Below are positions 16,426 through 25,450 of a DNA stretch of 64,000 nucleotides, piece after piece; position 1 is the stretch's first letter, and every line of letters begins with the position of its first letter. The DNA is from Niveispirillum irakense DSM 11586 (GTDB lineage Bacteria > Pseudomonadota > Alphaproteobacteria > Azospirillales > Azospirillaceae), in assembly GCF_000429645.1 (NCBI RefSeq), contig NZ_AUCG01000001.1, forward strand, positions 62,001 to 126,000, in the 5' to 3' direction. The notes under the pieces were generated by a model. That model did not search any database and was not told the origin of the DNA. It saw only the letters and a list, made by a program, of their open reading frames with translations. The position numbers were made by a program, and so were the translations under genes.

Positions 16426-17328
16426 TCAGACCTCCACCGCCTGGAACAGGCCGGCATCCGGGGCCGGGTGTGGCATGGTCTGCGGGCCGCCGCTGCCGGC
16501 ACCCCACTGGTCCATCACATCCGGGCTGGGCACATGCACCGTGGCCACCCAGGTTTCCTCATCCACCCGTTCCAGCTCGGCGGTATATTCCACCGCGAAA
16601 CCGGCCGGCGTGGTGAAATAGCTGAACGTGTTGTTGCCGGCGGTGTGGCGGCCGGGGCCCCAGCGCAGATCAACCTCCTTGCGCTTCAGCTTGCCGACGC
16701 CGCGCATCATCGCATCCATGTCGGCCATGTCATAGGCAACATGGTTCAGGCAGGGCGGGCCGGGCAGGATGGCGATGCGGTGGTGCCATTCATTGCAGCG
16801 CAGGAAGCACATGAAATCGCCCAGCCAGTCCGACACGCGGAAGCCCAGCACATCACAGAAGAAAGCCACCATGCCCTTGTGATCGGGCGAATGCAGCACG
16901 ATGTGGCTGATCTTTTCCGGCAGCGCTTCCTTGGCAGCCACAGGCCGCGACGGCCCCCGCTCCACCCCGGCAGACACTTCGAACGTCATGCCATCCTTGC
17001 CGAAGAAGCGGAAACCATAGCCGCCACCAAAGGAGGTCAGCGCGCGCGGGGCAAAGATGATGCGACAACCGGCGGCGACCACCTTGTCATGCAGCGCATC
17101 CACATCGGCGTTGCTGTCAGCAGCCAGCGCGATCACATCAATCCGGGCGACATCCGCCGGGCGCAGCCGCACCACATACAGTTCCGGGTGGCCTTCCGTG
17201 GCGAAATAGACCAGGCCATCCTTATCCGCCACTTCACGCAGGCCCCACTTATCCCGGTAAAAAGCGCGCTCAGCATCAAGATCGGTAACGGCATAGCCAA
17301 CATAACGGATATCAGTAACGCGGGTCAT
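16426..17328 (-). CDS. VOC-family extradiol ring-cleavage dioxygenase
   Basis: 300 residues with two vicinal-oxygen-chelate domains (about 5-120 and 138-260). Iron ligands are recognisable as His142, His196 and Glu247, and His228 and Tyr237 occupy the positions of the catalytic second-sphere residues of type I extradiol dioxygenases such as BphC. All catalytic elements are present, so it is probably active on a catechol-like or heterocyclic diol. It sits between a flavin monooxygenase (upstream, 14 bp gap) and a hydrolase (downstream, 2 bp gap), the classic hydroxylate, cleave, hydrolyse order. Confidence 0.9.
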   Translation of the reverse strand: MTRVTDIRYVGYAVTDLDAERAFYRDKWGLREVADKDGLVYFATEGHPELYVVRLRPADVARIDVIALAADSNADVDALHDKVVAAGCRIIFAPRALTSFGGGYGFRFFGKDGMTFEVSAGVERGPSRPVAAKEALPEKISHIVLHSPDHKGMVAFFCDVLGFRVSDWLGDFMCFLRCNEWHHRIAILPGPPCLNHVAYDMADMDAMMRGVGKLKRKEVDLRWGPGRHTAGNNTFSYFTTPAGFAVEYTAELERVDEETWVATVHVPSPDVMDQWGAGSGGPQTMPHPAPDAGLFQAVEV

Positions 17329-17342
17329 CGCGGGGGATCCCC

Positions 17343-18464
17343 TTAAAGCGGTTGGGCCAGCGCGGCCATGGTGGCGTTCATCAGGCGGGGATGTTCCTCG
17401 CTGTGAACGCCGCTCTGTTCGATCTCACCCAGGCGGATAGAATTGTTCACGACCAGCGCCGCACGGTCCTGACGGCGGGTCATGAAGGCGGCGAAGGCAG
17501 CGCCCAGGCTGTCATTCTTGGCCAGCTCATCCCCCAGCACCACGGCATCTTCGATCGCCATGCCGGCACCAGAGGCCAGATGCGGGGTGGTAGCGTGGGC
17601 GGCATCACCGATCAGGATGGCGCGGCCCGTGTGCCAGGGGCCGGGCAGCAGCAGTGCCTCCAGCGGGCGGAAATTCACCACCGACTGGTCAGTGATGGCG
17701 TCGCGCACATAGCCGATGGAGCCAGCAAACCCTTGCAACCGCTGGCGCAGCAGGTCGGGCAGGTCGGCTTCAGCATGGCGGGTGTTGGGGGCAATCGTTT
17801 CCAGCGCGAACAGATACATCTGGTCGGGCGAGCAGGGATTGACCCCTGCCTTGATCGGCGCACCCAGATACATTTCCACGCCTGTCACACTGTCTGGCCG
17901 GGCGGTGGTGACGCGCCAGCAGGCCTGGCCGGTAAAGCGCGGCTTGGGCGCATCGGGGAACAGCAGCCCACGGGTGCGGGAATAGATGCCATCGGCACCG
18001 ATCAGCAGATCGTAACGGCCCTGGCTGCCATCGCTGAAAGTGACATCCACCCCTTCGGCATCCTGCTTGATGGCATCCACCATCACGCCCAGGCGCACAG
18101 TGGCGGCAGCGGCGCGGGTGCGGCTGGCCAGGATCTCATGCAGCACCGGGCGCATGATGCCGCCATCCGCTGGCAGGTCAGGGGCCACCGGCGGGCTTGT
18201 CACCTCCCCGATCGGGTGGCCGGTGGGGGTAAACAGCCGCGTGTTGCTGGCGCAATAACCCACACGACGAAAATCGTCCAGAATGCCCAGATGCTGGAAA
18301 ACGCGCATGGTGGGGCCGGTGATGGAAATGCCGGCACCATAGACGCGCCAAGCCGGATCCCGATCAATCACATCCACAGCGATACCCAGGCGCGACAGCA
18401 CCAGGGTCGCCGACATGCCGGCGATACCGCCGCCGATAACAAGCGCATTGCGGATCAAAGCCAC
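17343..18464 (-). CDS. FAD-dependent aromatic monooxygenase
   Basis: 373 residues. FAD motifs are complete: N-terminal ALVIGGGIAGMSATLVLSR with an acidic residue at the end of strand 2 (DVIDRD), the DG motif DLLIGADGIYSRTR around residue 155, and the ribityl-binding GRAILIGDAAHATTPHLASGAG around residue 285. This is a PHBH-type single-component hydroxylase of the FAD_binding_3 family, so NAD(P)H is oxidised by the same protein. It is the first gene of the operon; the following extradiol dioxygenase would cleave its diol product. Nicotinate-, pyridine- and salicylate-type substrates are all possible. Confidence 0.9.
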   Translation of the reverse strand: MALIRNALVIGGGIAGMSATLVLSRLGIAVDVIDRDPAWRVYGAGISITGPTMRVFQHLGILDDFRRVGYCASNTRLFTPTGHPIGEVTSPPVAPDLPADGGIMRPVLHEILASRTRAAAATVRLGVMVDAIKQDAEGVDVTFSDGSQGRYDLLIGADGIYSRTRGLLFPDAPKPRFTGQACWRVTTARPDSVTGVEMYLGAPIKAGVNPCSPDQMYLFALETIAPNTRHAEADLPDLLRQRLQGFAGSIGYVRDAITDQSVVNFRPLEALLLPGPWHTGRAILIGDAAHATTPHLASGAGMAIEDAVVLGDELAKNDSLGAAFAAFMTRRQDRAALVVNNSIRLGEIEQSGVHSEEHPRLMNATMAALAQPL

Positions 18465-18633
18465 AGCTATTTTCCTCCCGGATCAGTCCGTCTACCTAAG
18501 GATCGAAACGGATTGTCCGTCTGCTGCCCGCCGATGGCGGCGGGTCATTATTATGGGGTGGTTTATCGGGGTGCCCCGCGACGGAACCCCATGACACCAA
18601 CCATACGGCCTGCAAACTAATCACCAAAACCGT

Positions 18634-18647
18634 TTGTACGGATACAA
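18634..18647. promoter_or_regulatory. Inverted repeat TTGTA-CGGA-TACAA
   Basis: Perfect 5-bp arms with a 4-nt spacer, 170 bp upstream of the flavin monooxygenase start. Its minus-strand reading begins TTGTATCCG, a 9-mer that also occurs at about 21511 upstream of the thiolase gene. It is a candidate operator for the ring-degradation operon. Confidence 0.35.
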
Positions 18648-19121
18648 GGGATCGGTCTCACCGATAGGTTGACGCCGATGGAGGGGGCTCCTTATTCCGA
18701 TTTTCCTCAAGCGCCGACGTCGCCATCCGACGACTTGTGTCTTCCAAGTGTGCATAGAATGCGCTGTCAGGAGCGGGGTATGCCTAGCCCCCTGACCCGC
18801 CCGGAAACCGTTCCGCGAACCGGTGGATCGCGCGCCATAGCCAAGCAAGGTTCTCCGGACGCCCCCTTCATTGATCCAACAGTTGCCCGGCACTACTGCC
18901 TACGCTCTAGGCAGGGAGGTGTGCCAAGTCGAGAATGCCGACGCCGGTTACGCCGCCCTTCGGCGACGGTGCCGCAAGCGTGCCATACAGGTGATTTTGC
19001 AAGCTGGGGCGGCTACAAGCGACGAGTCATCGAGGCTTATCAAAAGCCGGCATCCCGATCCCCGGAAGGTCCGGCATTTCGCCAGGGAGGCGAACAGGTG
19101 GACATGGGTGAGTCCAAATGG

Positions 19122-19145
19122 GATATTGCACCAATGTGCAATATC
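19122..19145. promoter_or_regulatory. TTGCAC-N4-GTGCAA operator with 10-bp perfect arms
   Basis: GATATTGCAC (19122-19131), spacer CAAT, GTGCAATATC (19136-19145). It lies 14 bp before the M20 peptidase ATG. It shares the core TTGCAC-N4-GTGCAA and the spacing with sites at 28051, 50078 and 63931 and a variant at 48185, and it has the longest arms of the set. Confidence 0.7.
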
Positions 19146-19159
19146 TGACGGGGCAGACC

Positions 19160-20584
19160 ATGCCATGCAGACCGTTCGTCGTCATTACGACCGCAGGATT
19201 TCTATTGCTGTCACCCTTCGCGGCGATGGCGGGTGAGGCGCCGCCGCCCTTGCGGCCTGACCAGTCGACGTTCATCGATATCTATCGTGAACTGGTTGAA
19301 ACCGACACCAGCCACGTCACGGGTGACTGCACCTTGGCCGCCAATCGCATGCTGACCAGGCTGCGTACGGCAGGCTTCGGCCCCGGGCAGGCTGATCTGT
19401 TCGTGCCAGACGGGCATCCCAAGGATGGTGGGCTGGTGGCCCGGCTGGAAGGAACGGATGTGACGGCACCCGCCATGCTGTTGGTCGATCATATCGACGT
19501 GGTGGCGGCCCGGCGGGAGGATTGGCCGCGCGATCCCTACAAGCTGGTGCAGGAGGATGGTTACTTCATCGGGCGCGGCGTCATCGATGACAAAGCCCTG
19601 TCGGCCATATGGGTGGACAGCCTGATCCGGCTGAAGGCAGAAGGCTTTCGCCCCCGCCGCGCCATCAAGATCGCGCTCACCTGCGGAGAGGAGAGTGGCG
19701 AGGCCGTCAATGGCGTGAAGTGGTTGCTGGAAAACCGGCGCGATGCGGTGGAAGCCGGCGTGGCCTTCAACGAGGGCGGCTATGGCATGACCGATGCGGA
19801 TGGCAAGCCGCAGGCGCTATATCTGGCCGTGGGGGAAAAACACTCCCAGACCTTCGTGATCGAGGCAGTCAATCCCGGCGGTCACAGTTCCCGCCCCCGT
19901 GCCGACAATGCCATATATGACCTGTCTCTGGCCCTGTTGCGCATCCGCGACCTGAATTTTCCCATACGGATGACGGATGCCAACCGCACCTATTTCGACC
20001 GGATGGGCCTTGTCGTTGGTGGCGAGTTGGGGACGAAGATGCGCCTGCTGGCCCAAGGCAAGGCCGATACTGCCACCATCGCCGCCGTGACGGCCCACCC
20101 GGTACACAACGCCACCCTGCGCACCACCTGCGTGGCCACCACATTGGACGGCGGACATGCTGAGAACGCCCTGCCGCAGCGGGCGCGCGCCCATATCCAA
20201 TGCCGCCTGTTTCCCGGCGACAGTGTGGCGGAAACGGAGAAGTTGCTGCGCGACGCCATCGGCGATACCAAGGTGGAATTGTCGCGCGTGGGTGAGGCTG
20301 GTGTGGTGGCCGTGCCGCCGCCGCTTGATCCTGCTATCGTGGAGCCGGCGGAAGCGGTGGCGCGGGAGCTGTTTCCGGGCCTGCCGCTGATCCCGACCCT
20401 GCTGACCGCCGGTACCGATGGGCGCTATCTCAGTGCTGCCGGCATTCCCACCTATGGCATTCCCGGCATCCTGCTGGATGCGGACGGCAATGGCGCTCAT
20501 GGCGTGAATGAGCGTATCCGGGTACGCAGCGTCATGGAGGGGCGCGACTATCTCTACGCCCTGATAAAGCGCTACGCCCGCTGA
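19160..20584 (+). CDS. Exported M20-family metallopeptidase
   Basis: 474 residues from the ATG at 19160; an earlier in-frame ATG at 19118 would place the operator inside the gene and destroy the signal peptide. The signal peptide runs MPCRPFVVITTAGFLLLSPFAAMA with probable cleavage before GEAPP. Zinc-site residues of M20 enzymes are visible: His111 and Asp113 (LVDHID), Asp143/Asp144 (GVIDDK), Glu177/Glu178 (CGEESG) and a C-terminal His (GNGAHGVNE). It probably acts in the periplasm on a dipeptide or N-acyl amide. The operator in front links it to the shared regulon, so an amide-bonded substrate or conjugate is an attractive inference. Confidence 0.88.
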   Translation: MPCRPFVVITTAGFLLLSPFAAMAGEAPPPLRPDQSTFIDIYRELVETDTSHVTGDCTLAANRMLTRLRTAGFGPGQADLFVPDGHPKDGGLVARLEGTDVTAPAMLLVDHIDVVAARREDWPRDPYKLVQEDGYFIGRGVIDDKALSAIWVDSLIRLKAEGFRPRRAIKIALTCGEESGEAVNGVKWLLENRRDAVEAGVAFNEGGYGMTDADGKPQALYLAVGEKHSQTFVIEAVNPGGHSSRPRADNAIYDLSLALLRIRDLNFPIRMTDANRTYFDRMGLVVGGELGTKMRLLAQGKADTATIAAVTAHPVHNATLRTTCVATTLDGGHAENALPQRARAHIQCRLFPGDSVAETEKLLRDAIGDTKVELSRVGEAGVVAVPPPLDPAIVEPAEAVARELFPGLPLIPTLLTAGTDGRYLSAAGIPTYGIPGILLDADGNGAHGVNERIRVRSVMEGRDYLYALIKRYAR

Positions 20585-21436
20585 TCAGGACCGGGCGTGC
20601 GCCAGCAGGGCGCGAGCCCGCAGCACCACGGGCAGGTCGATCATTGCCCCATCCAGCGTGGTCACCGCCGCCTGGGCGTTGTCCCAGGCGGCCAGAATGC
20701 GCCGGGCCAAATCCAGTTCCGCTGGCGTCGGCTGGAACGCCTGGGAGGCGGCGCGGACCTGATTGGGATGGATGCACAGCGCACCGGTGACGCCATATTC
20801 CGCCCCCTTCATCGCCGCCGCGACGCAGGCATCCACATCACGAAACTGCGCGATGGACAGCGGCACCGCCAGGGCCATGCGCCCATGGGTGGCGGCCGCC
20901 AACGCCACTTGCCGGCTGGGCAGGTCCAGCAGCGCCGGGGTCGGCGCCACGCCCATGGAAGCGGCGAAATCCTCCGGCCCCAGGGCCAGGCCGATGACGC
21001 GGGGACAGGCGGCCAGGGCAGACGCCACCGCCAGGCCAGCCGGGCTTTCTACCAGCACGACCAGGCCAGTATGTCCGGGCGGCAGGCCGCGTTCGGCCTC
21101 CAGTTCGCCCATGATGTCGGACAGCACCGTCAGGCGGGCCACATCCTCCATCTTTGGCACCATCACCGCCCGCACGTTGGGACCGATGGCGGCCTTCAGA
21201 TCCTCCAAGGCCGCCAACCAACCGGCATTGATACGCACCACAACCGCCGGCCCGGCAGCGGCAATCGCTGCCGCGGCCTCTTGAATAACGGCGCGGGCCA
21301 CAGATTTGGCCGCGGGCGCCACGCCGTCCTCCAGGTCCAGGATCACGGCATCGGCGCCAGACGCAGCCGCCTTGCTCCGCCGCATCTCGTCATCGGCCGG
21401 CACGAACAGCAGCGAGCGCCAACGGATTGACAGCAT
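20585..21436 (-). CDS. CitE-like HpcH/HpaI aldolase family lyase (possible citramalyl-CoA lyase)
   Basis: 283 residues from the ATG at 21436, which has GGAGGGG at a good distance; the ATG at 21463 has no ribosome site. The N-terminus RWRSLLFVPADDEMRRSKAAASGADAVILDLEDGV is the CitE/CLYBL/Mcl signature with the metal-region DLED (residues 34-37) and a later LVESPAGL Glu. Family members cleave citryl-, malyl-, beta-methylmalyl- or citramalyl-CoA. Citramalyl-CoA cleavage to acetyl-CoA and pyruvate would complete the mesaconyl-CoA route encoded 12 kb away. Its stop directly abuts the stop of the convergent peptidase gene. Confidence 0.88.
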   Translation of the reverse strand: MLSIRWRSLLFVPADDEMRRSKAAASGADAVILDLEDGVAPAAKSVARAVIQEAAAAIAAAGPAVVVRINAGWLAALEDLKAAIGPNVRAVMVPKMEDVARLTVLSDIMGELEAERGLPPGHTGLVVLVESPAGLAVASALAACPRVIGLALGPEDFAASMGVAPTPALLDLPSRQVALAAATHGRMALAVPLSIAQFRDVDACVAAAMKGAEYGVTGALCIHPNQVRAASQAFQPTPAELDLARRILAAWDNAQAAVTTLDGAMIDLPVVLRARALLAHARS

Positions 21437-21552
21437 GGGGATGGCCCCTCCCAGAGCGTTCATTTAATTCATTTGGATAATGCGCTTGACGAGAGATGGC
21501 GGCAATGAAATTGTATCCGGCAACGCAATTTTAAAAGCCAAAACGAGGAACC

Positions 21553-22725
21553 ATGTCCGAGGCGTTCATCACCGCCGTGGCGCGCAGCGCCGGCGGCAAA
21601 CGGGGGGGACGGCTGGCCGGCTGGCATCCCACAGATCTGGCCGGCGCGGTGCTGCAGGGCCTGGTGGAACGATCGGGCGTGGACCCCGGCGCGATTGAGG
21701 ATGTGATCATGGGCTGCGCCTGTCCCGGCGGGGAGCAAGGCGCCAATATCGGCCGCTATGCCGCCCTGTCGGCCGGCCTGCCGGAAAGCGTGCCGGGCAC
21801 CACGGTGGATCGCCAGTGCGGGTCGTCGCAGCAGGCACTGCATTTCGCGGCCGCGACGGTGATGACCGGTCAGATGGATGTGGTGATCGCGGCGGGCGTG
21901 GAAAGCATGACGCGCGTACCCATGGGCCTGCCCTGGACCCTGCCGGCCCAGCATGGCTATGGCACCTATCGTAGCCCTGGCCTGGAGGCACGGTATCCCG
22001 ACACCCCCTTCAGCCAGTTCAAGGGCGCGGAGATGCTGGCGGCGAAATATGGCTTCACCCGCGACGATTTGGACCGCTACGCCTTGGAAAGCCACAAGCG
22101 CGCGGCAGCCGCTACTGGGGCCGGGTATTTCAAGGGGGAGATCGTGCCCCTGACCGTCACCCTGCCCGATGGCACCACATTGATCCATGAGGCCGACGAG
22201 GGCATCCGCGCCGAGGCGACCCTGGAAGGCATCGGGTCGGTCAAGCTGTTACAGGAGGGCGGGTGCATTTCCGCCGCCAATGCCAGCCAGATCTGTGACG
22301 GGGCCGCCGCCCTGCTGGTGGTCAACGAAGCCGGACTGAAGCGCCTGGGCACAAAGCCGCTGGCCCGCATCCATACGATGACCGTGCTGGGCCATGACCC
22401 GGTGATCATGCTGGAAGCCCCCATCCCGGCCACGGAGAAGGCACTGAAAAAGGCCGGCCTGCGCCTGGACGAGATCGACCTTTACGAGGTGAACGAGGCG
22501 TTCGCGCCCGTACCCCTGGCTTGGGCCAAGGTGCTGGGTGCCGATCCGTCGCGCCTGAATGTGCATGGCGGCGCCATCGCCCTGGGCCACCCACTGGGCG
22601 GCAGCGGCGCCAAGCTGATGACGACCCTGGTCAGCGCGCTGCACACCCATGGCAAGCGCTACGGCCTGCAGACCATGTGCGAGGCGGGCGGCATGGCCAA
22701 TGTGACGATCATCGAACGACTGTGA
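21553..22725 (+). CDS. Acetyl-CoA acetyltransferase (thiolase)
   Basis: 390 residues. The acylated Cys is Cys89 (DRQCGSS); the C-terminal half has NEAFAPV, GGAIALGHPLGGSG and the second catalytic Cys in TMCEAGG, so all thiolase catalytic residues are present. It is a degradative type I/II thiolase, cytoplasmic, releasing acetyl-CoA from a 3-ketoacyl-CoA. It is transcribed alone from a promoter region shared with the CitE-like gene, in which an AAATTG...CAATTT inverted arrangement occurs. Confidence 0.92.
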   Translation: MSEAFITAVARSAGGKRGGRLAGWHPTDLAGAVLQGLVERSGVDPGAIEDVIMGCACPGGEQGANIGRYAALSAGLPESVPGTTVDRQCGSSQQALHFAAATVMTGQMDVVIAAGVESMTRVPMGLPWTLPAQHGYGTYRSPGLEARYPDTPFSQFKGAEMLAAKYGFTRDDLDRYALESHKRAAAATGAGYFKGEIVPLTVTLPDGTTLIHEADEGIRAEATLEGIGSVKLLQEGGCISAANASQICDGAAALLVVNEAGLKRLGTKPLARIHTMTVLGHDPVIMLEAPIPATEKALKKAGLRLDEIDLYEVNEAFAPVPLAWAKVLGADPSRLNVHGGAIALGHPLGGSGAKLMTTLVSALHTHGKRYGLQTMCEAGGMANVTIIERL

Positions 22726-22732
22726 TCATGGC

Positions 22733-22747
22733 GGGGGCTCCGCCCCC
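22733..22747. terminator. GC hairpin between convergent thiolase and IorB-like genes
   Basis: GGGGGC-TCC-GCCCCC hairpin just after the thiolase stop, followed by a weak pyrimidine tract CCCTCTTT. A possible terminator for the plus strand. Confidence 0.5.
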
Positions 22748-22753
22748 CCCTCT

Positions 22754-24922
22754 TTACGCCCTGACCAGCGGCAAGGCCGTCACCGGCTTGCCCGTCAGGG
22801 CCAGCAGGGCATTGGCCACCGCCGGGCCGATGACGGGTGTGCCCGGTTCCCCCACCCCAGTGGGGGGCTTGTCGGATGGCAGGATATGCACCGCCACCGC
22901 CGGCGCCTCGTTCATGCGCAGCACGCGGTAGGTGTCGAAATTCGTGGTTTCGACCACACCATCCACAATCTTCACCTCACCGAACAGGCTGTAGGACAAG
23001 CCATACATCAGGCCGCCCTCCATCTGTGCCCGCACCTGATCGGGGGAAACGGCGATGCCGCAATCCACGGCCACGGTGACGCGCCGGACGCGCGGTTCAC
23101 CATCGACCAGTGACACTTCCGCGACATTGGCAACGGTGGAACCAAAGCAATGATGCACGGCCAGCCCGCGAGCCCAGCCGGGCTCCAGGTCCGTGCCCCA
23201 GCCGGATTTCTCCAGCGCCAGTTCCAGCACGGCCAGATGGCTGTCAGCCCCGGCGCGGCGATAAAGCTCGCGGCGGTAATCGGCGGGGTCGATGCCGGCC
23301 TTGCGGGCCAGTTGGTCGACCATGTGTTCCATCGCCATGGCCGTATGCGTGGCACCGACGGAACGCAGCCACAGTACCGGAATGCGGCTGGGCGGGTGAT
23401 AGACCTTGGCATCGACGGCGGGCGTAGCCTTCAGGTACGGGCTGTCGATTGTCCCCTCCACCCCGTGCTTTTCCACGCCCTCCTGGACGGCGGCGGCAAA
23501 GGGCGTGCTGGTCAGGATGGAAGCGGTGACCAGCCGATGTTCCCAAGCGGCGGGATAGCCATCCTTGTCCAGCGCCACGCGGGCATGGTGATGGGTCAGC
23601 GGCCGATAATAGCCGGCGGCCATGTCATCTTCACGTGTCCAGACCAGCTTGACCGGGGTGAAGCCTCCCACGGCACGGGCAATCTCCACCGCCTCACGCT
23701 GATAGTCCGACGTGGCGACGGAGCGGCGACCGAAGCTGCCGCCGGCCGGCAGGGTGATGATCTCCACCTCCTCCGGCGTACCGCCCAGCAGCTTGGCGAT
23801 GTTGCGCTGATCCACCGTATGGTTCTGCGTACCGAAGCTGAGGCGGCAGCGCGTGCCATCGACCTGCGCCACACAATTCATCGGCTCCATCGTCGCATGG
23901 GCCAGGAACGGCAGGGCGAGATCCATCGATATGATCTTGTCGCCCTTGCCCAGCAGGGCCGCTGCATCGCCATGGGTGACGAAGGGTGCAAACGGTGCCT
24001 CGCGCCCGCCCGCCGCCATCTCCTGGTACTCGGCCTGGATGGCGTCCGATGAGCGCATTTCCGCTGCCGTATCGTCCCACTCCACCACCAATGCATCGCG
24101 GCCCTGGCGGGCGGCATAGGTATCTCTGGCCACCACCGCGACACCGCTGGAAACGGCCACGACATGCACCACGCCCGGCACCGCCTTTGCCGCCGCATCG
24201 TCAAACCGTGCGACCTTGCCGCCAAAGCGCGGGGAATGGGCGACCATGGCGACCAACTGGCCGGGCAACTGCACATCCTGGGTAAAGATAGCCTTGCCCG
24301 TGGACTTGGCTGCCGCGTCCAGGCGCGTGGCGCACTCCGTCCCGATCAAGCGGAAATCTGCCGGCTGCTTCAGCACAGGCTCGGCTGGCGGCACCAGGCG
24401 GGCGGCCGCCGTGATGAAATCACCGAAACCGGCACTGCGGTTTGAGGCGGCATGGGCGATCACCCCATCGCGCACCGACACTTCGCCGACCGGCACGCCC
24501 CATTCGGCCGCCGCCGCCTGCACCAGCACCGCACGCGCGGCGGCACCGGTGCGGCGCAGTTCCAGCCAACTGTCACTGATGGAAGCGGAACCGCCGGTGA
24601 TTTGCAATTTGAAAGAGGGCCGGGCGAAACGGGTCGGATCGGCCGGCGCGGTTTCCACCTTCACCTTTGACCAGTCGGCGTCCAGTTCGTCGGCCACCAG
24701 GGCCGCCATACCGCTCTGTGCGCCCTGGCCCAGTTCGGAGAATTTGGCGATCACAGTAACGGTGCCGTCGGAGCCGATGCGCAGGAAAGGGCCAAACTCG
24801 GCCAATGCGGCTTCCGTCTTCTGGGTATCGGGCCACATCCGTCCGATCATCAGGGCACCGCCGCCGACCGCCAAGACGGTACCGAACAGAATGGTACGGC
24901 GGCTGGGTTTGAACGCGCTCAT
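22754..24922 (-). CDS. Isoquinoline 1-oxidoreductase-like molybdenum hydroxylase, large subunit
   Basis: 722 residues. The N-terminus [22 protein letters not shown] carries a twin-arginine SRRT signal, as in the IorB group, so export or membrane attachment is likely. Molybdopterin motifs include [23 protein letters not shown] near residue 395 and the C-terminal [13 protein letters not shown] with the catalytic Glu. It overlaps the small-subunit gene by 4 bp. IorAB enzymes hydroxylate N-heterocycles or oxidise aldehydes and pass electrons to cytochrome c or quinone. Here it follows an acyl-CoA dehydrogenase and an enoyl-CoA hydratase and may share their promoter with its TTGCAC operator. Confidence 0.9.
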   Translation of the reverse strand: MSAFKPSRRTILFGTVLAVGGGALMIGRMWPDTQKTEAALAEFGPFLRIGSDGTVTVIAKFSELGQGAQSGMAALVADELDADWSKVKVETAPADPTRFARPSFKLQITGGSASISDSWLELRRTGAAARAVLVQAAAAEWGVPVGEVSVRDGVIAHAASNRSAGFGDFITAAARLVPPAEPVLKQPADFRLIGTECATRLDAAAKSTGKAIFTQDVQLPGQLVAMVAHSPRFGGKVARFDDAAAKAVPGVVHVVAVSSGVAVVARDTYAARQGRDALVVEWDDTAAEMRSSDAIQAEYQEMAAGGREAPFAPFVTHGDAAALLGKGDKIISMDLALPFLAHATMEPMNCVAQVDGTRCRLSFGTQNHTVDQRNIAKLLGGTPEEVEIITLPAGGSFGRRSVATSDYQREAVEIARAVGGFTPVKLVWTREDDMAAGYYRPLTHHHARVALDKDGYPAAWEHRLVTASILTSTPFAAAVQEGVEKHGVEGTIDSPYLKATPAVDAKVYHPPSRIPVLWLRSVGATHTAMAMEHMVDQLARKAGIDPADYRRELYRRAGADSHLAVLELALEKSGWGTDLEPGWARGLAVHHCFGSTVANVAEVSLVDGEPRVRRVTVAVDCGIAVSPDQVRAQMEGGLMYGLSYSLFGEVKIVDGVVETTNFDTYRVLRMNEAPAVAVHILPSDKPPTGVGEPGTPVIGPAVANALLALTGKPVTALPLVRA

Positions 24923-25380
24923 GCCGGTCCCCCTTCACCCAGGCCGGCGGCATCCTTGATGGCGGCCCTGATACGGTTATAGGTGCCGCAGCGGCAGATA
25001 TTGCCAGACATGGCATCGGTGATCTGTTCATCGCTGGGCTTGGGCGTCTCTGTCAGCAGGGCAACGGCCGCCATGATCTGGCCCGACTGGCAATAGCCGC
25101 ATTGCGGAACATTGTGGCGCTGCCAGGCCTGCTGCAAGGGATGGTCACCGCCCAGCCCCTCAATGGTGGTGATCTTCATCCCCTCTACGCTGTCCAGCGG
25201 GGTGACGCAGGCGCGGATGGGCGTGCCGTCGGCCAGCACGGTACAGGCCCCGCACTGGGCCATGCCACAGCCATATTTGGTGCCGGTCAGGTTCAGATGG
25301 TCACGGATGACCCAGAGCAGCGGGGTATCCGCCGCTGCCGCCAGCGTCACATCCCGGCCATTGATATGCAGCACCGCCAT
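24919..25380 (-). CDS. (2Fe-2S)-binding small subunit of the IorAB-type hydroxylase
   Basis: 153 residues, normal for the family. First cluster: Cys38, Cys43, Cys46, Cys58 (plant-type fold). Second cluster: Cys94, Cys97, Cys129, Cys131 (four-helix domain). All eight ligands are present. It transfers electrons from the molybdenum centre of the large subunit, whose start overlaps its stop (ATGA). Confidence 0.94.
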   Translation of the reverse strand: MAVLHINGRDVTLAAAADTPLLWVIRDHLNLTGTKYGCGMAQCGACTVLADGTPIRACVTPLDSVEGMKITTIEGLGGDHPLQQAWQRHNVPQCGYCQSGQIMAAVALLTETPKPSDEQITDAMSGNICRCGTYNRIRAAIKDAAGLGEGGPA

Positions 25381-25450
25381 CCGGCTGCTCCTCTTTCAGT
25401 GCCTCAGGCGCCGGCGCCGCCGCAACGACGTCCTACGCTCCCCAAACGCT

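Larger units (their letters stand above)
18465..19159. other. 695-bp intergenic region without a convincing gene
   Basis: It separates the ring-degradation operon (-) from the M20 peptidase gene (+). Overlapping open frames of up to 159 codons exist, but none shows recognisable motifs and several are Arg/Pro/Ser-rich in a way typical of shadow frames. Visible elements are an inverted repeat at 18634-18647 and the 24-bp operator at 19122-19145. The rest may be promoter DNA or a decayed gene. Confidence 0.5.

Noticed and set aside
18669-19236. Open frames of 121 and 159 codons on the plus strand before the peptidase gene
   Set aside because: No motif, Arg/Pro/Ser-rich composition and overlap with the operator and peptidase start; they look like non-coding frames of GC-rich DNA.
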